A stretch of 64,000 bases of DNA. Source: Chrysomallon squamiferum (taxonomy: Eukaryota; Mollusca; Gastropoda; Neomphalida; Peltospiridae). The stretch is taken from contig CM022670.1 in assembly GCA_012295275.1 (NCBI GenBank), positions 38,618,251 through 38,682,250 on the forward strand. Reading direction: 5' to 3'. Position numbers and translations under genes: made by a program. Positions 13,411-25,790 of the stretch are shown here, one piece after another. Under the pieces are notes generated by a model. It did not search any database. It was not told where the DNA came from and saw only the letters and a program-made list of their open reading frames with translations. Position 1 is the first letter of the stretch. Every line of letters starts with the position of its first letter.

Positions 13411-14106
13411 TAATGTACATATATAAATTAACTTTTTTTTTTACCTTGCAGATCTAGTTCATAATCAGTACCAGGGTAACATTTATTGGAATCAATTTCC
13501 CAAAGTTTAGTCAACTGTTCAGACAATTCAGGATCTGGGTTGAAACTGAAATTATTTAAAACCTGTATTACCATTTGAGATTTTAGAAATACAGACTCCT
13601 CTAAGACACTTCTTTATACTGCTTCCACCCAAGTATAGCAGTGATAAACTTTTCTGTGGTTTTAATAATGTTGTTATGGTGTGTTTCTTGATTACATTAT
13701 TAGATTAGTCCAAAGATGCTAACATTTAAATTTTACAAATTCTGTGAAAAGCATTATGATGATTTATCTTCATTAAAAATTAATTATATAGAAGTTGGTT
13801 CATTATGGAATCAAAATTTCCAAACTCAGGTTTAGTTCAAATGGTCTTCAAATGATAATAAAATAATTTATGATATAAAAAGAAAAGAAAAAGAAAACAA
13901 CAACTCATTTATTAATATCTTCTTAGTTTTAACTTTTGTTTTTAATAATTTTATGCAATCAACGATTACTAACAAAGTAAGTACTAACTTCCTAACTGAT
14001 CATTTGCAAATATTATAAATATAATAATATAAACTTTCTAACGAAAATTTATTATTTTTCAAAATGATAATTCAGTCACATACTTATTCCCTGAATAATA
14101 AGCCAT
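11365..14106 (-). CDS. ENDOU: EndoU-family poly(U)-specific endoribonuclease
   Basis: XendoU-type, metal-dependent RNase that cleaves at U sites and leaves 2',3'-cyclic phosphate ends (family knowledge). Exons on the minus strand: 14106-14084, 13545-13445, 12865-12764, 12402-12171, 11888-11744, 11625-11365. All phases agree and give 287 residues, the usual size of a single-domain animal EndoU. The catalytic residues are in place: H162 in FEHVFVGE, H177 in GLHNWIKFY, and K223 in WKGVKGKP just before the FIGTSPEFE motif. They correspond to H162/H178/K224 of Xenopus XendoU. No signal peptide or somatomedin-B domain is visible; the N-terminus is short and polar (MAYYSGN), so a cytosolic or nuclear form is inferred. 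The 23-base first coding exon is supported by its ATG, its phase-2 donor GTATGT and its fit to exon 2. Intron 2 carries a large microsatellite cluster. Confidence 0.93.
12892..13199. repeat. Compound AC/AT and TCTG/ATCA microsatellite
   Basis: About 300 bases of intermixed (AC)n, (AT)n, (TATC)n, (TGTC)n, (ATCA)n and (TG)n. It lies in intron 2 of the minus-strand EndoU gene, starting only about 25 bases upstream of exon 3 in the sense of transcription. Long open frames across it in several directions are composition artefacts. Confidence 0.9.
13307..13411. repeat. (TG)n-(TAGG)n-(GATA)n microsatellite
   Basis: About 50 bases of TG, then TAGG units, then about 40 bases of GATA units. It also lies in intron 2 of the EndoU gene and ends about 34 bases before the exon 2 donor. 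Confidence 0.92.
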
Positions 14107-14439
14107 TCGGGTCAGTTTATCGACGTGTCACTTTTCCGACAAATAGCCCTGACTGAGCTGCTCCCAGTGCACTTTAAGAGGAGTTTTTTTTACATTCAGG
14201 TTCCAACTACGCCCGACTGATTATACCGCACTAGGTCATTCCGCGTGACTGCTTCTGGTTCCAAACTCCACAAAACGTTAACTCGACCTTTTCCAGTGCT
14301 GTAAAACACAACATTGTCGGCAGACTTATTAGCTTAGTTCAGAGAAATCCAAACACCAAGCTCATTGGTTACAAATAAATACAGAAATAATTCCAGCCAA
14401 TCCTACATAGTTTTATTTATTGCAAAGACTTTGACAGAG
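14107..14439. promoter_or_regulatory. Shared divergent promoter, EndoU / SELENOI
   Basis: Only 333 bases separate the EndoU start codon (minus strand) from the SELENOI start codon (plus strand). The segment is clearly less AT-rich than the flanking introns and carries CpGs (for example near 14119-14138, 14211 and 14242). It therefore probably holds both transcription starts and short 5' UTRs. No TATA box is evident. Shared regulation is an inference from the geometry. Confidence 0.6.
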
Positions 14440-17400
14440 ATGGCGGATTTTGTGTATCTCTCTAAGGACGTTCTGACGGGTTTTGATCATTACAAGGTAA
14501 TATATACATAGCAGAAAAATAGGTTCTGTAAAAAAAGCGAGTTTTTGCTTGATCTGTGTTATGACATTCAAGTCATTGTTATTTGGTGAAAAGTTTATTC
14601 TTATATAGGTTGATATATCTATTTTCGATAGATTATAAATTCGTTTTTTTTTTTTTTTTTTTTTTAAATTTATGGAGTGTTTAACTTAAGTTTGATTTAA
14701 GGCCTCCAGCTTTATTTAATTTGATATTGAATTACATTTAAATTGCAGTTTAAAAATCAGAATGTGTTCATATCATGATGAAATAGGTAGTGTATGCATT
14801 CATTATTTATTATACAAATTATAAATTATATATTATTATTTACAATAACAATTGTATTGTAATCAGTGATGATTAACATTGAAGAGTACTTGAAATGTAC
14901 CATACTGTGAAAACAATTATATATATATATATCCAGTAACTTGCCTTGAGTTAAGTTCAAAGTACAGTAGCAAACATTATCATTTATTGATAGTTTACCA
15001 CCTTCAAGTAATATAAATTACTTGTGTCATACATTTGAAAAGTAATTAAATTATTAATTAATTTCTTTATTTTGATTAATTGCATATGGATATGGTATAT
15101 CCTAAAATTAAATTTCTGTGCATGTGCCTGGTTATTTGTAAAAGGAAGCTAAGGACAGAATGACTGTTTTATATTAAACAGATATTTCATTATCTAGCAT
15201 TAGTAACTTTTAATGCCAAATCTGTGTTTGTATGTGTAAGAATAATGTACTATCTACTGGATAAACAGTGTTTGAATACTGTTAAACTGATATTTATTTA
15301 TATGCTTTTCTAAGCAGTATATGTTCAGGAATAATATTTAAAGTAAATAAAAATAATTTTAAAATGTTTGAATTCTGAATTATAAAAATATATAATCTAT
15401 TGTCAAATGGTGTGGCAGTCTTAAAATCCATTCAGTTTATGAATTACAACAATTAGATGCAAATCAGTTTTTAATTTTAAATTTAAATTGTTTTTTTTTT
15501 TTTTTTTATCTGTATTTATTACTGTTTTTTATGTTTTATCTTTAAATCTATCTATTACTCACAGCATTTACCTGTAAGATACCTACTTCTATTTTTAGTA
15601 AAAGATAGATAGTTTATTTATTTATTTATTTATTTATTTATTTTCAAATTTATTATTTTTATTTTGTGTCTGTATATTAATGCTGGTTTGTGAATATATA
15701 TAGTGGTATTTTAAGTTGTCTTAATCTTATCAGATCTAATCATTTTGATCAGTATAACTATTCATAACATCACTGATTACTAATCATTGAATTACTTTTT
15801 ATAATTTCTTTTGTTATTACAGTACAGTGCTGTTGATACTAGTCCAGTGAGCAGGTATATTTGCCACCCATTCTGGAATCAAATTGTAAAGGTAATCAAC
15901 TGACTTAATAATTTATTAATACATTTAGTAGAGATTAATTTTAGTTTATATTTACAGATTTAAACTATTCTAAAAATTCATAAATTAAATAATTTTATGG
16001 CTGAATAATTATTATCTATATTTATTTTCACAAAATGAACCTAAAAAAAATGACCAGGTGTTAAATGAATATTGAAAAAAGCTTTTTATTAAAAAGATGA
16101 AATACCAGATGAATGTTTTTTCATTATAATTTTTTTCAAAATTAAATTTAATTTGCTTATATAATCAATTAAAGTGAAATGTTAAAATAATTTAGTTTTA
16201 TATATATATTATATGGGTTTTATAATATTTAAACCCGACCGTCTCAGTTTTTAAAAACTTGGTATACTTGTTGACTGGGATCCCACAGCACCAAATCTGA
16301 AATCATTTTTGTTGAGTTTGGAAAATATTGGAGTACCTTGACCTTTTGACCTTTGCTATGACTTTGAAATTGACCATGTGGATCATGTGATTTTGAGATG
16401 ACCTTTATTGAAATTGCAATTTTATTTTTAACATCATAATTACTTTGTATGCAATATATACATTTTTTAAGATTAACATTTTTTAATTTTATTTGACATA
16501 TTTATAAATTATTATAATATCTTAAAAATGAACTATAATAAATTTTTAATAATATTACACATTTTTGTGTTGCAGTGAAATATGAAACTGTTTAAATTAT
16601 TTTTCTTTACAGCTCTGCCCATTATGGATAGCACCCAATGTATTGACACTGACTGGATTTTTATTGCTACTTGTAAATTTTATAATGCTAACATATTATG
16701 ATGTACATTTCTACGCTTCAAGTCATGATTTTCCTGAATATTTACCTGTTCCAAACTGGATTTGGCTTCTAGGTGCATTGAACAACTTCCTTTCCCATAA
16801 CTTAGGTAGGTTATTATAATTATAATTGTAAGATGTGACGTTTTATTAGATTTTTGTTTCTTTTTCCCAGTCTATAATCTAACACATTAATTTACATGTT
16901 GTGCCCTCAGATTTTCTGTACCTCATGACAGACACCATGCTGTAATATAGTGTATGTTTTATGATATCCTTAGACCACAAATATTGTATTTCTTTATTCT
17001 TTTTCTGAATGTAGTTTAGTTTAGCTTTCTATTTATTATTTTTCACAGTATTTTGTATTATTTTTAGGTCTGTAAAAATGTAACTAGTATTAATAGAGAT
17101 ATTTTTAAGAATCTGTTTTTTTCTGAACCTATCTACAAAACCAGAATGTTTTATTTTTCACTGTAGATGGAATTGATGGGAAGCAGGCAAGGAGAACCAA
17201 CTCCAGCTCTCCCCTTGGTGAACTCTTTGACCATGGGCTGGACAGCTGGGCAACATTCTTTCTGCCTGTTGCTGTGTACAGTATTTTTGGGCGTGGTGAA
17301 TTTGGCGTTGGAGTTTTCAGAGCTTATCTGGTTGTTGTTGGCATCATGATTTGCTTCATCATTTCACATTGGGAAAAATATAATACAGGAATTCTTTTCT

Positions 17401-20205
17401 TGCCATGGGGATATGATATTGGTCAGATAGTAAGAATATTTATTGTTTTCTTTATAACTGTAGCAATTCAAATTAATTTTTATTTTAAACATATCTAGTG
17501 GATATTTAAATTTTGTTGACATCCAGAAATACTTGGAAGATTTTTATTTATGAACAATATACTGCATATGTTTGGAAATAATATATTCAACATGACTTCA
17601 TTTAAACTCCAAATACCTTTGTTTCTCAGTTGCATCCAAATAATGTTTTCTTAAGATTAAGTTCATGTTAATTAAGTTATAATGTTTATATTAAATAATG
17701 CTAAGCTTCTTGGGTTTAAAATTAATGAAAGGCTTTAAAATAGTTTTATTTCTGTTTGCAGGGAATGACTGCAATATATTTTATTACCTTTTTGGGTGGT
17801 TACGAAATGTGGAAATTCACTTTACCATATGTAAATATAACTGCAGCTGGATTGTTTGAAATATTCTGTCACAGTAAGTTTTGTTCTTTTTTCACAGTTG
17901 ATATAACATGTAATATTAATATCCTGCTGGCATAATATTTTATATATTTACTGCTAAAATAAGTTATTGTTAATTGTAGGTAATTTTCTTTCTTTTAAAG
18001 TATTATTATTATTTTAATTTTTTAAACTTATTGTTGAAAATTTTGTTTATATTAAATACATACACTAAACATTTCTTATTATTTCTTTCCTTTCTTTTTT
18101 TTTCCAGTTGGATTTTTTGGATTAACATTTCCTTTCACCTTTTATAATGTGTATAGGTAAGACTTAATGTATGTGTGTGTTTGTATTTTTGTGTGGGTGT
18201 AGGTGTGTGTGTGTGTGTGGGTGGGTGTATGTCTGTGTATGTATGTACATATATATTAAATTATTAGCAGAAGTTTTATTAAAAAAAACTATTTACTGGA
18301 GATATATTATTTAGTTTCACTTTGGTGTGTACACCTCTCATAATAAACCATTTATCACCTCATGTTAATCATGTTAAAATAAAATCAGTTTTATTTGCTG
18401 ACAGTGAACTAGCATAAAATGTCTATGTGGTTTTATTTTTTGTATTGATTTAATATTAAAATGGTATTAAAATGATATGTATATAAATGACATAAACTTC
18501 TAAATTATTATCTCTCTCTAAAGGGCTTTTTGTAATAAAATAAGTTTGTCAAGATGCATAGTTGCTGAGGTTTTCCTTTTCACAGAAGTATCATTTTACA
18601 CAGTGAAGGTTTTTTTTTTTTTTTTTTTATAAAGAAGAAAATAGACTGAATAAATCAGTGTAATATTATCTCCTCAGTCTAGCAGTGCTATTATTTCACA
18701 TTATAAGATAATATCAAATAAAAAGGAAAGCAAGCAAACTTCTGTGTTACTATTTTATTGTTGTGCACTTTTTTACAAAAATCTTGTTGCTAAAGCAATC
18801 ACTTGGAGAAATACACTATACTAAAAAGTTTTTTTTTTTTTTTTCTTTCCCAACAGATCTTACAGAGATAAAACAGGCAAGATGAGGCCATTTTCAGAAG
18901 CTATGAGGCCTCTTGTTTCCACCATTCTTCTGTTTACTCTTCTTTTCATATGGATCTCCAGATCTTCATATGATATTTTAGAGAAACAGCCACGATTACT
19001 GTTTTGGACGACAGGCACTGCCTTTTCAAATATAGCTGTGAGTTTGTTTTGTCATCATATTCTAAGACATTCTAAGCCATAAATATAATTTTTATTTTTA
19101 GCACCATGTTCAATGAATGCTGCAAATAGAGTGTGAAGCAATTTACATCTACCTATTGTATAGGAGGTTTTGAATTAAAAAGTATTCAAAAAGAAGTTAT
19201 TTTGACAACTGAAGAATATATTAAATAAGTTTAACCTTATTTTTCTAACAGCACTTTATATATATATATAAACAAATACTAAGTGTTTTTTTAACAAGCT
19301 GCTTCTAATATATTCACAGTCACCTGATTGTTCACCTATATATATATACATAGATAATTCATTGTTACATAGGTTAATTTTAAATAAATATAAATATGGA
19401 TGTACTTATGATTGTGTTTAGTTATAGCTGAATGTTAGTGTTTTGTTTGTGTATGAGCAATTTAATAAACGTTATAAATCAACCATTTTCATTTTTATTT
19501 TTTCGCAGTGCAAGCTGATAATTGCCCAGATGAGCAACACACGCTGTGAACTACTCAACAGGAAGATATTTCCTCTCTTCACCATTGTGTGCATGGTGTG
19601 TTTTCTTAACCTGGGTTACATAGAATTCTATCTGCTGTGGTCTTACTGCATATATATCACTGTTGCCCATGTCATATTTGGAGTTTGTGTGGTGAGTATT
19701 TCATCCGAGTTGAAATTTATCTTTCATTTCAAGCAAGTGCACAATTTAAAATCTGGAAATTTAGGAATTGCTTTAATATACATATATAAAAAAAAAATCC
19801 GGAATTTTTAAATTTCTAGTTGTTGGTTATTGTTTTTATTTTGTTTGTGAGAAGGGTTTTTTTTTTTAACAATTATTCTAAAGCCATTCAAAATTTTATC
19901 TCCACCTGATACATTGATTTTTCCACCTTCAGATTTTATCTTTTTCCATTTCAAGTAATAAAATTTTAATTATTTTTTCATCAACATATTTTGTAAGTAT
20001 TTCTTGATTTTTAATACATAAGAATTAGTTTTTAAAAAAACATTTTCTTTTTTCTTCAAGAATTAGACATTGGTCTAAATATAGTTTTCCATTGGTTTAT
20101 TCAAACAGTTTCTGTTATTTACTTCTTTATTTTTTCCAGGTTAAAGAGATGTGTGAACACTTTAACATCAGTGCCTTTTCAATACCAAGTCAGAAGGACA
20201 GATAA
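14440..20205 (+). CDS. SELENOI: Ethanolaminephosphotransferase 1 (EPT1/SELENOI), Sec-less form
   Basis: Transfers phosphoethanolamine from CDP-ethanolamine to diacylglycerol or alkyl-acylglycerol in ER/Golgi membranes, making phosphatidylethanolamine (known function). Exons: 14440-14496, 15823-15891, 16613-16805, 17167-17429, 17762-17873, 18108-18156, 18857-19037, 19509-19691, 20140-20205. All phases agree and give 390 residues (human 397). The full CDP-alcohol phosphotransferase signature is present: D110-G111, A114-R115, G124, D128 and D132, in a block that reads almost as in human. Further matches are [41 protein letters not shown] and YDILEKQPR. Multiple membrane segments follow. The C-terminus ends FSIPSQKDR then TAA. 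The human protein continues through a selenocysteine (UGA) here, so this copy is the short form without Sec. EPT1 rather than CEPT1/CHPT1 is chosen on overall sequence similarity. Confidence 0.95.
16225..16440. repeat. Candidate dispersed (MITE-like) repeat in SELENOI intron 2
   Basis: A patch of about 200 bases with higher GC than the intron around it, containing spaced TGACCTTTTGACCTTTG-type motifs and no reading frame. Such TGACCTTTGACC-bearing blocks are common in non-autonomous repeats of marine invertebrates (recollection, not tested). No clear terminal inverted repeats or target duplication were seen. Confidence 0.25.
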
Positions 20206-22741
20206 GCAGTTCCGCTGTAGTAACTTGTAATAAATTATTTATTTATCTGTTGTTAATCTGCTGCTCATGACATGCAGTGTCAAAATATATTGTAATCACA
20301 TTTTTTTCTTACTTTTAATATTTTATATTTTAATATACAGACCTTGTTTCATAACCTCATTCTTTTAATGATGAGATTTGTCAATGTAATTTGTTTATCA
20401 CATTGAGCAGTACATGTGAACTTCATTTTAGTTCATTTTGTTCCAGGTTTTATAACTGTGTTTTAATATAGGAGCATTCTTTTTTGACGGTCATAATACT
20501 AACTACATATTTAATGTTGTTTTTAAGATCCATTGTTAACACCAATGTTATATTTTTTAACTCACTTTTGGTATTGTTAATCAACGACGGTTTTGTCACT
20601 AATTATGTGTGGAATAATTATATATATATATATATAAATGGATATGTATTTGCATCATTTTTTTACTTGAAGCCATTAACATTCCAAGTATTAATCATGT
20701 TGACAAGTGAAGGATGAATAATCTTTGTGGATACTGTTGAACTGGTAACATGTTCTTCATTTTGTGAAAAAAAGAAAACAAGGTGTTCCAAATGGCATTT
20801 ACTTCTTAATTAGGAACTGAAGTTGTTTTTATTCATCTACATGTTCCCGAAACAGTTCACATCCTTCTAGCGTAGTGAAAAAGAAATTTGTTACTGTGTC
20901 AGGACATTAAATTTTGTCAACAGTAGTTACAGAATTATGTATTTTTATAATGATATTAAACTTGAGAATGTGTAACAAAATCATGTCGTAATCTGAGCTG
21001 GGTTCAGAAAACTTCGTATATTTGTATTTAAAATGAAAACATTAATAAACATAATATTTTGTATAAATCTTTTATTTTCTTTTTTTTAAAAGGCTGAAAA
21101 CAGCTAAGTTTATTATCAAAAATTCAGCATCTTGAAGAATGCTTCCAAAATTTTTTTTTATTTTTTATGGAATCATAAACTTTCATTTTGACAATTTATT
21201 TAAAAATAAACTGTAAATAACATTAATGTTTTAATGACATATCTAAATCTTTCTTCTGATATTTGAACACAATGTTAACTTGTTTTAATATTAAAGAACA
21301 AAAATACAATCAATTTATTATTGATGGAATATATACTCTTTTTTTTCAGAATTCAAATAATAATGTATATCACTTACTGTGATGTAGTATTGTTAGTATA
21401 AAAATCTAGATAGAAACAGCTTTGAACAAAAATAAATATACTCCTGTATGTGATAAACAGGTTGTGATGATAAATTAACATTAGACAAGTTGTTTTGATT
21501 GAACCATAATCATGTACAAATCTTAAAATATAATCAGCCATTATAGTTGGTGTTATTAGATATTTTATGTCAGAAATTGAGAAAAACAAATGTGAAGATT
21601 ATTTTGGGACCAATGTTGGTTATGTGAATTGCTTTCATAAATTCATTATGATGATAATATTTCATGTGATTAATTTTACTCTTTTCTGTGTGACTTTAAA
21701 TTGTGTTTTACTGCTTCTGTTAATCTGTGATGATGTTATTGCGTTTTGTTTTGTCTGTATTATGTTGTCAAAAACCAGTGCCAACAAAAGTTTATCAAAT
21801 ACATGGATTATTTTCTTTTCATCATTTTTCCTTTAACTCATTTTTCAAATTTTCCAAAATGACCAAAAGTTAATGTTATTAACACTTTCATTTCAGTTCA
21901 TAATACATGTATAAAAAAAAATATATGTCATACAAAAAAAATCCAACATTTTTTATTAATCAAGAATCTTTTTTCATTTTTTTTTCATCTATCCCACCTG
22001 TCTCTCTAACCTAGTCAGTTAACAGTGTATGTATTAAAAAAAAAAGAAATATATATTTTTGTTAAAAAAAAAAAACCATCATATTTTATTTATCAGTTTG
22101 TCTTTCATGTGAACATAAATGAAATTGAGATAATTAGTACCAGTATTTGATATACTCGACTTGTTGTTTTACTTAATTTAAACGTCCTGTAACATCATAG
22201 TTACAGAACTGCTATAAAAACATTGCGTTTATGGTGTTTTGTGTTGCATCAATTACAAAAATAATTAAAACCAAAGATATGTACCTTTAGCTTTTGAAGT
22301 CCCTGTGTGTTTTGTGTTTTATGTTGTGATGTATTAACACCAGTGTCAATAAAAAATATTTTAAATCACGATTTATTGCCTTTTATATGCGGCATAATTT
22401 TTTTATTTGTGGGAGATGAAAGTCTGGAATGATAGAAGAAACGAAAATAAATTTGCTTTTTTTTTTTTAAATCCTGTTATTTTAGTCTGCTTGTTAATAT
22501 AGACAGTAGAAAAATATTTTAGTATAAGCTTAATACTGTTATTTAGTAGTCCATTTTTATTGTATTTGTGTATTTATAAACCAAATTGTCTGTTCATCTA
22601 AGCTGTCCATGTACTGTTGTGTTATACAAGTAGCATGAAATGAAAATAAACTACACACAAGAAATTAAATAGATTTGAAATTATCTGAGCATTTGTAGCT
22701 AATTTGGTGTTATGTTAAACACTCTTCAAGATTAAAAATGG

Positions 22742-22772
<31 letters not shown>

Positions 22773-25640
22773 GATCTCATAAGATACATTCAAAATTATC
22801 TTTATATTTTCAGATTTATATGCATTCACAAAATATGAGATAGTTTTTGAAATGGGAAATGTTTCCATGAAATAATTTTATATAAAGACCAAATTAGTGA
22901 CCACTGCTTTTAGTAACAGTACGTTTTATACACGATGTTTAATACTCCCTTTGTGCTTTATAAACAGCATGTATTAGTCCTATTATATTTTTATAAACAC
23001 CTTTTTCTGCATTATATAGAATAAAGATATTGGTTTTTTGTTTGGTTTTTTTGCTTATTAAACTAATGAATATAGAACAAAAACTGATTGAATGACAAAC
23101 ATTACTGTATTGCGTATTGATCTCTATTTTATAAAGAGTAATAAAAATGCTCAATAAATTTGTAAACAGCTGTAGATATTGCTTAGAAAGTAAAATTATA
23201 TTGACTGCTTGAAGTTCATATACTATTTTTAAAATTCAGTATTATTTGATAATATTTATTATTTTGCATTTTACAAGAGACAGATATTTTAGTCATTTTG
23301 TATTGCAATTATTATGGTATGAAATCATTAAGTGATATTAAAACTGTTTTTTTTTATTAAGTCTAATTTTAAGCTCAAAAGTATTTATTTTTCCAAGGTT
23401 GTAATGTTTAATAGAAAAAATATTTATATGAATTTAGTATTTTAGGAAAATGTTTTAAATACTTACATTAAAAACCACATAAAAAATGTTTTATAATTAC
23501 TTGCTTTTTTTTTTTAAAGGTTTTTATTGGTAATTTTTGACTTTCTTAATTTGAAGTGATTTATAACAATTGTTTAGTTTCAGTTCATGTATTATGAATT
23601 TTATAATGGTTTATTCAGATACTGTTTTATAATAAACAATATTTTTATGAACATTCAGTTCAGCACAGTTAATCGTCATACAGCTTATAAATTATATATT
23701 TAAAAAAAAAAAAAAAAAAAAAAAATGGCAGTTAGAGTAAATATAAATATATATTTTCAAAATAATATTCTACACATTTTTCTAACTACTGTCTCATGAA
23801 ACCCAGGGTTATTTAGTTTCTATACCTAGATAATAGTTTTGCAAAAAGATATTAATAAATTTCAGAGATAGATAATGCATTTAAAAATAGACTTTATATA
23901 CTAATATTTTGTACTAGTTCTTTGAAATTCTTACTCTTAGGCAGTTTTTGGCTAAAACTGTTTTGTATAAATTCATAGAGACAAATTTGGATTCATGTTA
24001 TTAACCATAAATTAAGTTTTTCAAACAGCATTTGCTATGATCATGTTATGATCTTATGAAAACAGGATTGCTAATGGTAGTGTTTATAATCAAGTGACTT
24101 AATAGATTAGTAACCGATATTATTATGTTAGTGAAAAAAATATAGAAGAAAAAAATTGTTTATAACCAACATAATAGTTTTGTAATTGATATAATTGTGT
24201 TCTGTACCACCTACTGGTATAATGGACTTTCGTTGTGATTTATAAAGTTCTGCCAGTGGTATTTATATTCTTTTTATTTATCTGTTATTTGTGGTTTTGG
24301 TTAATGTATTTTCTTTTATAATGTCTATGAAAAAATAAAATATTAACTTAATGATCAACAGTCTTAAATTCTTAGGTATTTTATAACATATTTATTAGCT
24401 GGTTTCCTCCTTTTTTATGAAACATCTGGCAGCAATATTTAACACTTAGTAAGACTTATAGCCTTTCATATTTAAAAAAAAAAAAATATAAACAGAATAA
24501 ATGATTAAATTCCCTATGTTTTCCCCCCACAAAAAAAGAAAAAAAAAAAGAAGAAAATTATGAAAATAAAAAAAATTCTTGTGAATTTTTATGATCATTT
24601 TGTTTGCCTGTAGTATTAATTATTTCAACAATGACATAATATTTAATTCATCAAAAAAATGTTGGTTAGGTCAGTGTTCTGAGGGTGTTAACTAAAATAT
24701 TCACAAATAATCATGGATTTTATATTTTTTTTTTTTTTTGGGGGGGGGGTAGATCAAATATTTAATTTTATTTATTATTATTTGTTTTTTATTTTCATTT
24801 AGATGAATGAATGGTTTACTATATAAATTGATACTCGCAATATATTTTATTTTAATGTTTTCTATCCATGTGTATAATCACAAAATCACAGCAGTTTCAA
24901 GAAGGCTGTTTGTGTTTTTTAATTTTTGTTTTTTAATGTTTTTGCTCATTGAATGAGTCTTGCATGCTACCAGAATTTGACTTGTGAAAAGCACATGCAT
25001 AGGTTTTTTTTGCACAGTATTATTTAAATCATGTACTTATTGCCAATAAAATATGTTTTACATGTAATTTGATTTTGTATTGTGTAACTAAATAAAGAGC
25101 CAGAAAAACTGCTGTAGTTTACATAAAGGAAGAAATGTTTGATTTAATGATGCACATTCTTAATATCGATTATAAAGTATTATCTGTGTTTAATGAAATA
25201 AGGGTTTTTCAGTAAAAGTTATGGATCTATGAAATATTAAAGATGTGCAAGCTTTCTAATTAAAAACACTATTATGCAATTCATAAAGACTTGAATAAGT
25301 ATTTTGATTAATTTCCAGTAATTATGTGTTAGACATTTGACACATTTTAATTTATTACATGATGGATAATGCCCAAATTTGACTGGAAAACACTTCATCT
25401 CAGATGTACAATAAGTTCTTATTGAACTTTGTCATATAAATAGATTACTAATTTCTAAACTAATGAAAATATCAGTCATCTAAACATATATTAACATTTT
25501 ATTGGGTTAATTATAATTTTAATAAAAACAAATATATGAAGAAATATTGGCACCATTTTATCAGTAATAATGTATACATTTTAAGTGACAATTCAATAAT
25601 GCTGATAAACACTAAACAGTGAAAGATAAATTGGTAAAGC
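20206..25640. other. SELENOI 3' UTR and AT-rich intergenic DNA
   Basis: The first AATAAA lies about 20 bases after the SELENOI stop (20229-20234). More candidates follow near 21043, 22350, 24335 and 25046, so the 3' UTR could be short or several kilobases. No coding exon was recognised. Contents include an (AT)n run at 22742-22769, an A25 run near 23702-23725, and a T-run joined to a G-run near 24725-24750. Short open frames here look like AT-rich noise. Confidence 0.6.
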
Positions 25641-25646
25641 ACTAAC

Positions 25647-25790
25647 ATGACAGCATCAGGAACCAAACCAGCCCAGCTGGAGCGCTGGCCCACTGGAACG
25701 AAGAGTTTCGCCGACCGATTGCGGTACAGTGTTAAAAAAAACGGCAGCATGAACAGCAGTAATAAACACACACACACACACACAAAATGA
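25647..25790 (+). other. GC-richer patch with a 47-codon open frame
   Basis: An ATG-started frame of 47 codons (begins M-T-A-S-G-T-K-P-A-Q-L-E-R-W) sits in a patch with clearly higher GC than all DNA within several kilobases. It ends in a CA repeat. A GTAATA donor near 25761 could cut it after about 38 codons. Its position, 1.3 kb upstream of the FHIP1 coding start and on the same strand, would suit a 5' leader exon with an upstream ORF, or an exon of an unrecognised gene. Splicing into the FHIP1 start exon would meet a stop there, so it is not an N-terminal extension of FHIP1. The opposite strand is also open for about 90 codons, so this may be compositional. Confidence 0.2.

Noticed and set aside
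20360-20410. Hairpin after the SELENOI stop that might be a SECIS
   Set aside because: There is a 7-bp stem (TCAATGT/ACATTGA), but the ATGA/AA/GA core is not in the right arrangement, and no in-frame TGA needs decoding.
21374-23154. Short open frames downstream of SELENOI on both strands
   Set aside because: F/I/L/Y-rich products typical of AT-rich non-coding DNA, without splice or family support.
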